This document shows, one piece after another, positions 36,245-43,193 of a stretch of 64,000 bases of DNA. How positions within the stretch are numbered: the stretch's first letter is position 1; every line of letters starts with the position of its first letter. The DNA is taken from contig OX638346.1 in the NCBI GenBank assembly GCA_951813515.1, positions 3,651,617-3,715,616 on the forward strand. The letters run 5' to 3'. The translations under genes and the position numbers were made by a program. The notes below the pieces were generated by a model. It had not been told where the DNA came from. It made no database searches and was given only the letters and a program-made list of their open reading frames with translations. Origin of the DNA: an uncultured Pseudomonadales bacterium (lineage in GTDB: Bacteria; Pseudomonadota; Gammaproteobacteria; Pseudomonadales; Azotimanducaceae).

Positions 36245-36804
36245 GGGCAGAAATCTTGGTCGCCGAACTCGCAGCATATCTCGCACACGTGATCGTGGTG
36301 GCAGTGCGCCGTCACCGCGGGAATCGGATTGCATGTTTCGGTCCTGTGCGAAGAGCAGAGTACACCGCCCCTGTGCCTGCTGTACTCGCACGACAAATAG
36401 CCGCCGTTCGGGTCCACCGGCGTCGTGCAGGAATGCCTGTGGCTGTTCGGCAGGCAAGCGTCGTTGCCGGTGCACGTATTCGGCCGCTCGGGCTGCGCGT
36501 CCATCCATGTGTTGCCGGCCTGGACGCACTGGCATTCGTCGCCGCATTCGCAGGTCCCATTGGTCGAATTCCAAACGCCGTCGGAGCAGGCGAATGTGGC
36601 CGAGCCGCTGTAGGGACTGTCTGCGTCAACCACCAAGTTTTGAGTGTCGTGCACAAACTTGTTTACCGAGGCCTCGCATGTGCGGGTTCCCGAGGTCCAG
36701 GTCACCGAAGCGGAACAGTTGATGGGACTCGGTCTATCGTCGCTGCAGGCCACAGCCCGTCCACCCTTCGTGCATCGCCACTGGAACCAGGCAGCTGCCT
36801 AAAC
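36241..36804 (-). pseudogene. Cys-rich secreted-type protein, probably 5'-truncated
   Basis: The frame is open from after a TAG at about 36804 and could start at GTG 36753 (170 residues). It encodes a Cys-rich protein with about 19 cysteines. The segment TFACSDGVWNSTNGTCECG and the preceding WTSGTRTCEASVNKF resemble repeats in bacterial surface proteins with complement-control-like spacing. A signal peptide is absent, and Cys-bearing sequence (WFQWRCTKGG) continues upstream of any start, so the 5' part seems lost. The 3' end is coupled by GTGA to the subtilisin-like lipoprotein gene. Confidence 0.5.
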
Positions 36805-36989
36805 ACGACCCAAACTCCCTCGATCACGGCGAACAGCGCCATACCGCCCGCCATCCACGCAAAGGAGAGTAGCGTACGAATTTCAAACAGGTGGAATATC
36901 CCTGCCGCGATGGCCACACCCGCGACCAGCGGCCAACGGCTCCAGGCGACGAGTGCTATCTCCCGAGCGATCGAGAGCGCTGGCGCCAT
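36702..36989 (-). CDS. Small membrane protein (WS[KR]WPLVAG family), copy in element 1
   Basis: A 95-residue ORF from ATG 36989. Residues 11-65 hold two hydrophobic helices and the motif WSRWPLVAGVAIA followed by MALFAV. The same pattern occurs in the 56-residue protein at 41908-42078, in the second element, so this is a family and not chance. The last 30 residues overlap the Cys-rich frame and may not be native. It overlaps the preceding small membrane ORF by 34 bases. Function unknown. Confidence 0.55.
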   Translation of the reverse strand: MAPALSIAREIALVAWSRWPLVAGVAIAAGIFHLFEIRTLLSFAWMAGGMALFAVIEGVWVVFRQLPGSSGDARRVDGLWPAATIDRVPSTVPLR

Positions 36990-37159
36990 TCCATGATGGC
37001 GACCGCGGTCGTCACGCCGAGGACGGTCCATAGCAGCGTCCAACTCAATTGGAGAGGCAGTTCCGACAAATCCGCACCAACAATGAGGTAGCCAAGAACA
37101 GTGCCTACGCACAAGGCACTGCACCACAACAGAACGCCTTTGATGATTCGTACGATCAC
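36956..37159 (-). CDS. Small two-helix membrane protein
   Basis: A 67-residue ORF from GTG 37159 with two hydrophobic helices (about 8-27 and 38-56) and a basic end (WRQRSRSLGR). It overlaps the next small membrane ORF by 34 bases, which suggests coupled translation. No family is recognised. Amphipathic composition and matching strand make it more credible than a random ORF, but it has no other support. Confidence 0.4.
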   Translation of the reverse strand: MIVRIIKGVLLWCSALCVGTVLGYLIVGADLSELPLQLSWTLLWTVLGVTTAVAIMEWRQRSRSLGR

Positions 37160-37330
37160 AAACGGAGCATAACAGCAGTCGCTGCACCTCCGGGGGCTTC
37201 TTCTTGTAGTGCTTCGGGGGGTTCGGCTTGGCGCCAGGCGTCGATCATGTCCACCAAGTCCTCTATCTCCCGCAGTCCGGTGCCGCAGGCAGGTTCGTCG
37301 GTTATGCTGACCACCGTTAACGGAGTGCCG

Positions 37331-38047
37331 ATGAAGACGCAAGCGCCAGCGGTCGAGTTGGTCGACCTCCTCAGGTCCGCATATGACCCGTGTCCCGAAT
37401 TCAAGGGAGATTGCCGCGATGTCGCGCGATGGGCACCGCACGAAGGGCATGTTCCACGCGGGTACTTTGGTGCCCACGGAACCCTCGACGAAGTAGAGGT
37501 AATCCTCTTGCTGGCGGAACCGGGAGACCCGTTCGAGGGCGATACGTTCCCGCTCGATATGGATGCCACCGCAATCATCGGCCGCGTATCGACAAACACC
37601 TCTCGGAACTATGGGGGCTCCTGCAAATGCATCCGGCAGCCCTGTTTTCACGCCAACATGCGCAAGATCCTCAACCTTTTGGTGCCCGATAAGCACCGCA
37701 GCAAGCAACTTCGCAAGGTGTGGATCAGCGAGACCTACCTTTGCTCCGCCCTTAACGAGGGTGGGGGCGTTCCCGCAGTCGCGGAACGTGCGTGTGCGCG
37801 CAAGTTTCTACTTCGTTAGTTGAGCCTCCTACCCGACCTCCCCGTTGTCGCCTTGGGCGGCAAAGCGCAAAAACGGATCCGTCGCTTGCTAAGTGACGTT
37901 CCTGGATTGGAGCATCGTTTGATCGATGCTTGGGCCGCATCACCGCCAGGTGCGAACAGTCCCAAGGCGCGCCAGTCGTGGGTGCTGGCGGCAGATCAAG
38001 TGCGCGCCTTCAGGCGTGAGATGACGAAGCAGTCGGCCCACTGCTGA
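37331..38047 (+). pseudogene. Uracil-DNA glycosylase superfamily-like gene with in-frame TAG
   Basis: ATG 37331 opens a frame that stops at TAG 37817-37819 and then continues in the same frame to 38047. Joined, it would be about 238 residues. The first part has CPEFKGDCRDVARWAP, DEVEVILLLAEPGDP, CKCIRQPCFHANMRKIL and WISETYLCSAL. The part after the stop has LPDLPVVALGGKAQKRI, which resembles the C-terminal UDG-superfamily motif expected at this distance. The match across the stop suggests a recent nonsense mutation. The UDG-like assignment is tentative. Confidence 0.45.
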
Positions 38048-38059
38048 ACGGACCTAATC

Positions 38060-38417
38060 GTGGAAGGCCAGCCCCATCCTGCGACCGAGAACGCGCCTTC
38101 ACAGATCCTGCTCTCCCTTCGACGACAACGCGTGCGAAACGCGGCAGACGTCCAGCCAGTTATCCGGCGAGCGAAAGGGCAACGACCGCGAGACGCAGGA
38201 GTACTACACGACCTAACGCGGGCACGGCGCGCTCGATGCACTACCGGCGACTACCGCGGCTGCATCGCCTCCTGCCGCATCGTGATCGACGAGGTGGGAA
38301 AGCTCCTCGGCCTGACCTGGCCCAGGACTTTGGAACTCGCGAGAGGAAAGAGCAAGATTGAGCGCGAGGAAGCCCTTTTTGCCGTTGTGCGGCACTACAC
38401 CCATGGAGCCCACCATC
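38060..38417 (+). pseudogene. Truncated HEPN/abortive-infection-like ORF
   Basis: The frame encodes GDYRGCIASCRIVIDEVGKL and EREEALFAVVRHYTHGAHH, a pattern seen in HEPN-like helical domains at the C-terminus of abortive-infection-type proteins. Homology would normally continue after HYTHGAHH, but here the sequence switches at 38418 into the duplicated zinc-finger module. The first 50 residues look non-coding, so the gene may be broken at both ends. Assignment is by pattern only. Confidence 0.35.
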
Positions 38418-39337
38418 GCGAACGAAAGGAGGTCTATCGTGGCCATTCACCCGTTCCCCATCGGAATACCCGCTGAAGTCACCCTCAACGACGTCCGATC
38501 CCGCGCCAAGGTGCTGTTGAAATCCATCGAAGCCGGCGCGGCGAGCGAACTCGAGCGGATCGAGCCCTACTTCGACGATCCGTCGTCGCTCACCCTCCAG
38601 CAAACGCAGCTTGTCATCGCCCGGGAATACGGGTTTTCAAGCTGGCGCAAGCTCAAGGCGTTCGTCGAAGTTCGGGACGAGTTGCATGCGTTCCAGCGCC
38701 AGGAAGCGCGCGACCTGATGTCCGTAGACCCCGGAGGGGTGGGCCGTAAGACTGGTCGTCTCACACGACAACTGGCGGCCGAGATGGGAAGAGAATGCGA
38801 GCAAGATGGCGGGCGCTGCAGCTTCTGCTTCAGTTCGCAATACAAGGTGGCAAAGCTGATCGTCGGCACCGGCTACTACATCTGCGGCGACTGTGTCGAG
38901 CTGTGTCTGAACCTGATCAACGAGGGTTCCGCACGCCCGGCCGCCGACGGCGACGAAGACCTGCGCTGCAGTTTCTGTTCAAAGCTGACAACCAAAATCG
39001 TGAACTTGGTCTCCGCGACCGGCGCGAGAATCTGCAACGAGTGCCTGGAACTGTGTGTTGAGATCATCCCGGAGGGTCCGGGATCGAACGGGGACAACCC
39101 GCACCTCCCCGCAAATAGTAGTGAGGTTATCGGCATGATGAATCCTGGCGTCAAACGAGTAATCGCCATTCTCGCAATCGCAGTGGTCGTGTTGGGATTC
39201 CTATTGATGGTCTCGGGCGGATCGGCGGTCTAACGCACACGCCTCGCAAATCGCCGCGTCGTCGACGTGCCTGCAAATGCGGCGGCGGTCGAGCCCGAAG
39301 ACTGACGGGTAAGGCGTTCATCGGCTCTGGCAAGCTG
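38418..39337. repeat. Duplicated zinc-finger module, copy 1
   Basis: This 920-bp segment is repeated at 45020-45950. Identity is high (about ten amino-acid changes in 264 codons). Copy 2 has an extra 11-bp duplication (taacccaggtc) after the stop codon. The left limit is sharp (gcgaacgaaagg); sequence upstream is unrelated in the two copies. On the right, copy 1 runs straight into the 52-bp element terminus, while copy 2 is interrupted by the integrase-pair insertion. Confidence 0.9.
38439..39233 (+). CDS. Membrane-anchored protein with two ClpX-type zinc fingers, copy 1
   Basis: A 264-residue protein from GTG 38439, six bases after a perfect AGGAGG; an open frame upstream to 38358 is the end of the broken ORF. 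Residues 15-80 (AKVLLKSIEAG, LVIAREYGFSSWRKLKAF) resemble the helical N-terminal segment found before ankyrin repeats in many bacterial proteins. Two ClpX-type C4 fingers follow: Cys127/130/149/152 (CSFC, CGDC) and Cys177/180/199/202 (CSFC, CNEC). A C-terminal helix at 240-258 anchors it with the fingers in the cytoplasm if it is tail-anchored. ClpX uses this domain to dimerise and to bind adaptors and substrates; there is no AAA domain here. Function unknown. Confidence 0.82.
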   Translation: MAIHPFPIGIPAEVTLNDVRSRAKVLLKSIEAGAASELERIEPYFDDPSSLTLQQTQLVIAREYGFSSWRKLKAFVEVRDELHAFQRQEARDLMSVDPGGVGRKTGRLTRQLAAEMGRECEQDGGRCSFCFSSQYKVAKLIVGTGYYICGDCVELCLNLINEGSARPAADGDEDLRCSFCSKLTTKIVNLVSATGARICNECLELCVEIIPEGPGSNGDNPHLPANSSEVIGMMNPGVKRVIAILAIAVVVLGFLLMVSGGSAV

Positions 39338-39499
39338 TAAATTTTGATCGTTGTGAAGCGCCCAGAAACGCTACGACGCGGAGGGCTTGTCCGATAACGA
39401 TCGGACCACAACATATTGATTCTGAGAAATATATCGTTCCAATCGCGCACTCAGTTACCACGGCGATGCCCACATGCACGCGTCGCGCTTTCTTAGAGG
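39338..39499. repeat. Element right terminus joined to left-end repeat, copy 2
   Basis: 39338-39389 is a 52-bp terminus ending in GGGCTTG that recurs at 48444-48495 (50 of 52 identical). 39383-39499 is the 117-bp left-end repeat first seen at 34493. The core GGGCTTG is shared by both. A right end joined to a left end through the core is what an excised circle (attP), or the joint of two tandem elements, would show. Confidence 0.75.
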
Positions 39500-40196
39500 C
39501 TATGCCCACTTCGATAGGCGCGCAGTTGCACTCATCTCCGCTGCGATGCCGATGTCATTCAAGGTAACCGTCGGGCGCCTGGTGCACGGAGTCATTCATG
39601 TAGCGCCAGTGCGCGATGACTCGCCTACGATGATCTGGACGTGCGGCGACGGCAAATAGAGGGGAGATGGTGCCCCTTTCGGTGGAGGCGGCAGTCGGGG
39701 ATCTGCGCATCGGAGGGTGAAACCGGATACCCCGCCGGCTGAAACTGCCGGATGGCAGGGAGTCCGATCCCGCGCGATCACATTCTGAACACTGCCTCAG
39801 CAGAGAAATTCCATCAACACAATGATTTAACTAGACTTGTTGACGTTTGTGCAGAACGGGTACGGGAGCAACTACTGGTTTGGTGGTAGGAACGCGCGCC
39901 CCGTGGCGGCACGTTTTACGACTTGATGGGACCGGCCGCGGCAAGCCCCGGCAACGGTCGCGGTTTCCCGTTGCGGTGGGAATGCCGGAGCCGTTGCGAA
40001 AGCCGACGATGCTGTGGAGCAGACTCAGCGGATCGGAAGCAGGTCAATGGGCAGGGCGCGGGTCCGTGGCTTCGGGACGCTACACCGGGCGGGCCGGAGG
40101 AATACCAGCGAGAAATGAGGGGTTGGCGCTTGTGACGTTGGCAGGGAATGAGTAGTAGAGTCTGTCTGTCCGTTAAGAAGAACAAAAAATAGATGA
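39500..40196. other. Gene-poor segment with hairpins
   Basis: I see no supportable gene here. Bases 39658-39781 are rich in potential hairpins (for example CCGGC-tgaaact-GCCGG at about 39734) and might be a structured RNA or a recombination region; no known riboswitch class was recognised. A short open stretch at 39853-39920 (NGYGSNYWFGGRNARPV) may be the remnant of a coding sequence. Confidence 0.3.
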
Positions 40197-40209
40197 TTAA
40201 CTCGCGTTA
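40197..40209. repeat. Inverted repeat flanking the Cre-like recombinase gene, left
   Basis: TTAACTCGCGTTA; its exact reverse complement lies at 41348-41360, on the other side of the recombinase gene. The recombinase stop codon lies inside this copy. Each copy is itself nearly symmetrical (TTAAC-TCGC-GTTA), as in lox-like sites with short arms. GCGTTA-ctcgagca-TAACGC (40204-40223) overlaps it. Confidence 0.7.
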
Positions 40210-41325
40210 CTCGAGCATAACGCTAATTTTTCTCGACTTGCAAGCGGCATATGCAACTTTGTTCTTGTTGCCTCGGAGTCGGGCCACGGCGCTTCTCGCC
40301 GCTTCCTGCCCGCGCGTGTAGCGGCCCGGCATCGCAGGCGACGTCCAGCGCCCGATCACCTGAAGTTCCACCAGCGACACGCCGCGCTCGGCCAGCGACT
40401 GGGCGGCGCCGACGCGGAGCGAGTGACCCGATACGCGCCGGGCGATCCCGGCTTGGGCCGCCCGGCGTTTGATCGCTGCGCGGATGGCGCTGGTTCCCAG
40501 ACGCGCCGCCTTGATGGCACCGCCATTGACCGGACGAAATAAGGGATCGGACTCGATGCTGGCTAGGGTCATCCACCGCCCAAGGCGTTCGGCGGCGTCC
40601 TTGCAGACGTGGAGAACTGCGCCCTCTCCATACTGGTCGGTCTTGCTCCGACGGATCTTCACGAGCGCGGAGCCGTCGCGTTGCGGCGACACGTCCTCGG
40701 CGTCCAGACCGGAGACCTCCGAGACGCGTAGCAGTGCGTGGGAGGCGACGCCAACCAGGGCCGCATCGCGCGCGCCCCGCGCATCGCCTCGGGCCTCGGC
40801 GCACTCGCTCATCCTGTCGGCGTCCTCCCAGAGAAGGGGACGGGCTTGTCCGCGCCCCCGATCGGCGCCTTCGCGACGGTACCGCTCAAGCCGCTCGAGC
40901 GTCACGGGGCCGACGGGATGCTCGCAGCAACGACCGCCAGCCCTGTTCAGATCGCGAACCGCGCGCCGGAGGGCGGCAACCACGAGTACGGCGCTGGCCG
41001 GGGCGAGGCCCCGCCAGAACATCTCGTCGAGGTGCCTCGCGAGGAGCCTGTCGGTGGGCGGTCGTTCGTTAAGCCAGTCGTCGAAGCGGCGTAGCGCGCC
41101 GGCGTAAGCCTTTCGGGTGGTGGCCGCCAGGGCCGCCGTATGGAGCTGGCCGATCGCCAGCCCTATGTCGAGGTATTTCGAGCCTCCGGTCGCGTCGTAG
41201 GTGCTCTCCAAACGTTCCGCGAGGTCGCGAACGAAGACGAGCAGCAAGGGCCGTAGGCCGAAGCGATGGCGGATTGGGGGAATCGGTTTGCGATGGTGGG
41301 CATGAGGCACGGATCCAAGGGTCAT
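40207..41325 (-). CDS. Cre-like tyrosine recombinase
   Basis: A 372-residue tyrosine recombinase. The N-terminal SAM-like domain spans about residues 55-150. Catalytic residues are Arg in LLRVSEVSG, His-x-x-Arg in GHSLRVGAAQ, Trp in IGRWTSP and the nucleophile Tyr in GRYTRGQ. This ordering, and a Trp in place of the second His, fits Cre-like enzymes. It occupies the whole interval between two 13-bp inverted repeats and is divergent from the secreted-protein gene at 41443. It may act on those repeats (inversion) or on the element ends. Confidence 0.88.
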   Translation of the reverse strand: MTLGSVPHAHHRKPIPPIRHRFGLRPLLLVFVRDLAERLESTYDATGGSKYLDIGLAIGQLHTAALAATTRKAYAGALRRFDDWLNERPPTDRLLARHLDEMFWRGLAPASAVLVVAALRRAVRDLNRAGGRCCEHPVGPVTLERLERYRREGADRGRGQARPLLWEDADRMSECAEARGDARGARDAALVGVASHALLRVSEVSGLDAEDVSPQRDGSALVKIRRSKTDQYGEGAVLHVCKDAAERLGRWMTLASIESDPLFRPVNGGAIKAARLGTSAIRAAIKRRAAQAGIARRVSGHSLRVGAAQSLAERGVSLVELQVIGRWTSPAMPGRYTRGQEAARSAVARLRGNKNKVAYAACKSRKISVMLE

Positions 41326-41346
41326 TTTTACGTCTCTCAGCTTCGG

Positions 41347-41360
41347 TTAACGCGAGTTAA
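41347..41360. repeat. Inverted repeat flanking the Cre-like recombinase gene, right
   Basis: TTAACGCGAGTTAA, a 14-bp palindrome (TTAAC-gcga-GTTAA) 21 bases upstream of the recombinase start. Bases 41348-41360 are the exact reverse complement of 40197-40209. It also lies about 80 bases upstream of the divergent gene at 41443, so its occupancy or inversion could affect both promoters. Confidence 0.7.
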
Positions 41361-41442
41361 ACACGGTTGTGAATTGACGGCTCGGGAGTCGCGTTGAGCG
41401 AGCGGTTGACCGCGAGACGGTTGAAGAAGAGGAGCATTTGAA

Positions 41443-41904
41443 ATGAACTCAGGATTGAGTATCAAAAACCTGACCGCGTTTGCGGTCGCATTCATGTTGG
41501 TGTTCGGCTATGGTCTGCTTGGATCGTCCTTGATCCCGGACGCGCCCGGTATAGCTTGGGCAGACGACGACGACGATGATGAGGAGGTAGTGCCGATCGT
41601 ACTCGGCGGATACGCCGGCGATCAAATTTACGGACCTGGCGCTGGCATGCAGCCCGCCTACACGGAACAGGAGAGACAGGCACAGAAGAACTCCGCATGC
41701 AGGGCGGCGGCGAAAGTCGCGCAAGCGGCGGGAGCCACAGTCACAGGCGCAGGTGGTTCTGCGGTCGGATGGTTCAGCTGCGCCAAAGCTGGAGCGAAGG
41801 CAAAGAGCAAGAAGGCGAAAGCGGCTGCAAGCCTGGCATGCGCCCTGGCGGCAGGAGCCGCAGTCGGGGCGTGCCTGGACGCTGACGCGACAGCCTTGCC
41901 GTAA
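41443..41904 (+). CDS. Secreted Ala/Gly-rich small protein with paired cysteines
   Basis: A 153-residue protein. Residues 1-40 form a signal peptide or anchor (TAFAVAFMLVFGYGLLGSS) followed by an acidic run (ADDDDDDEE). The C-terminal 70 residues are Ala/Gly/Lys-rich with four cysteines (CRAAAKVAQAAG, WFSCAKAG, SLACALAAG, GACLDAD), a composition seen in small secreted peptides and some bacteriocin precursors. A GGAG SD precedes ATG 41443. A two-helix membrane protein gene follows three bases after the stop, as a possible partner. No family recognised. Confidence 0.6.
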   Translation: MNSGLSIKNLTAFAVAFMLVFGYGLLGSSLIPDAPGIAWADDDDDDEEVVPIVLGGYAGDQIYGPGAGMQPAYTEQERQAQKNSACRAAAKVAQAAGATVTGAGGSAVGWFSCAKAGAKAKSKKAKAAASLACALAAGAAVGACLDADATALP

Positions 41905-41907
41905 ACG

Positions 41908-42078
41908 ATGAATCGTAAACCGCTGCAGACCGCATGGAGCAAGTGGCCACTGGTCGCGGGCACCGCCATAGCGGGCGTATTGATGTATCCATTAGGCTTC
42001 ATGTCGCCGCGTTATTGGATCGCGGCCACAGCGTTCATGGCGCTATTTGCTGTGGTTTACGGTTTTCTAAAGCGATAG
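41908..42078 (+). CDS. Small membrane protein (WS[KR]WPLVAG family), copy in element 2
   Basis: A 56-residue protein from ATG 41908, three bases after the secreted-protein stop. WSKWPLVAGTAIAG begins the first helix, and MALFAVVYGFLKR closes the second. It matches the ORF at 36702-36989 in the first element over about 50 residues. Both occur beside genes for secreted or Cys-rich proteins. A membrane partner or immunity-like role is possible but only inferred. Confidence 0.6.
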   Translation: MNRKPLQTAWSKWPLVAGTAIAGVLMYPLGFMSPRYWIAATAFMALFAVVYGFLKR

Positions 42079-43193
42079 GGCGGATCGGCGATTTGCCTCT
42101 GATTTCGAATGGATACAGTATCCAATGGTTGCCAACTTTGCGGAAGCAGAGGCGGCCTAGCGGCAACCGTTGCCTCCGGCCAGAATGAGGACGAGCAAAC
42201 GGCTGTATCGGGCGGGGCCTTGGCCCGAAGGCAGGGGCATCGCCATGGAGCTTTCTTGTCTGTGGCATGACTACGGTTGTCCCGGTTTCATGCCCCGTCA
42301 CTACCGGGTTTGTTGCATGGGTATAGCAGACGGTTGCTCGGATTTGCGGGCGTTGCGGAGTCCCGGTAGTGACGGGGCGCTAAATCGGCCTGAAAAGCAG
42401 TGGCGGCAAGGGATCTGCTAAACACGAGACTGATGCTGGCGTAATGACGGCATGGTACAGTCCGTCGCGCTCACTCGCCGCCTTTCGGGGGCGTTGCCCG
42501 ACGAAGTGTCTGGCGTGAGACGGCACCGAATGGTGTCCAACGTGCCTCGCCGCAATTTGCGCGGCTGCGCGGTCGACGCGCCGCAAGGGCACCGTACGCC
42601 ACGTCGCGGTCGCGCGCGAACGGGGGCGTATCCTCGACGGCCATTGCGCTGCGGCGCGCGGGAAACCGCGCGGGCCTGGCGAACAGTCGGGCGTGCAGAT
42701 GGCAACAGGCCGTGGCGCGAGGTCTCGCGCGCGACGGAGGAGCGATCCGATGTCGTGCCCTTTATCGGGCCAGCGCAAGAGGCCGGCGCGTCGAATGGCT
42801 GGCGGGACTGGTGTCTTGACGACACGCCGCGGCCGCCGCATGCGACGGCAAGGGAATACGCGTCGAAGGGCTCGAACCGCAATTCGTTGCGGGGTCCGGA
42901 CTGCCTGCGGGCAGAGCCGGATCGCCCAGCAAAACTAACCCGCACGCCGGCCCGGGCCGCTGACGCGGCGCCGGGCGCGGTAGATTCCTTCCGTTCCCGC
43001 CGAAAAAAGCTTCCAGAGGCGCTCTTGGCGTCGCTCCGGCGCACGGCGTTTCGCGCGGTCTCCTACTTGCTGAATTGCTAAACACGCGGCCTTTGACGGG
43101 CCGCGGGCACCGGCTATAGCGTTCCGGCCAGGGGAGGACGTTGCCCGGCCGTTCGCCGGGGATGGCGAGGCGGCAAGCTGGAAGGGGGTTGCG
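42079..43193. other. Cassette-like region without a confident gene
   Basis: More than 1.1 kb without a gene I can support. It contains the 17-bp inverted repeat at 42292-42378 and two copies of TGCTAAACACG (42416 and 43076) about 660 bp apart. An ORF of 209 codons (42452-43081, +) fills the interval between them, but it is arginine-rich, matches nothing I know and is mirrored by an equally long ORF on the other strand, so I treat it as uncertain. A hairpin (GCGGCC-tttgac-GGGCCGC, 43086-43104) precedes the integrase gene. Confidence 0.35.
42292..42378. repeat. Perfect 17-bp inverted repeat with 53-bp spacer
   Basis: Left arm GCCCCGTCACTACCGGG (42292-42308) and right arm CCCGGTAGTGACGGGGC (42362-42378) are exact reverse complements. 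The spacer is 53 bp. Length and perfection exceed a simple terminator, and no T-run follows. It could be a miniature inverted-repeat element, a recombination site or a structured transcript. Confidence 0.75.

Noticed and set aside
39658..39781. Cobalamin-type riboswitch or other known structured RNA
   Set aside because: There are GC-rich hairpins and a GGTGAAACCGG-like piece, but the conserved core of the cobalamin class cannot be completed and no relevant gene follows.
39847..39930. Diversity-generating retroelement repeat or C-type lectin remnant
   Set aside because: A short frame with several AAC codons was seen, but there is no reverse transcriptase, no second repeat and no complete domain.
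42452..43081. 209-codon ORF as a real gene
   Set aside because: It is Arg-rich, has no recognisable motif, and the opposite strand has an ORF of the same size, as expected from GC-rich DNA. Not called as a CDS.
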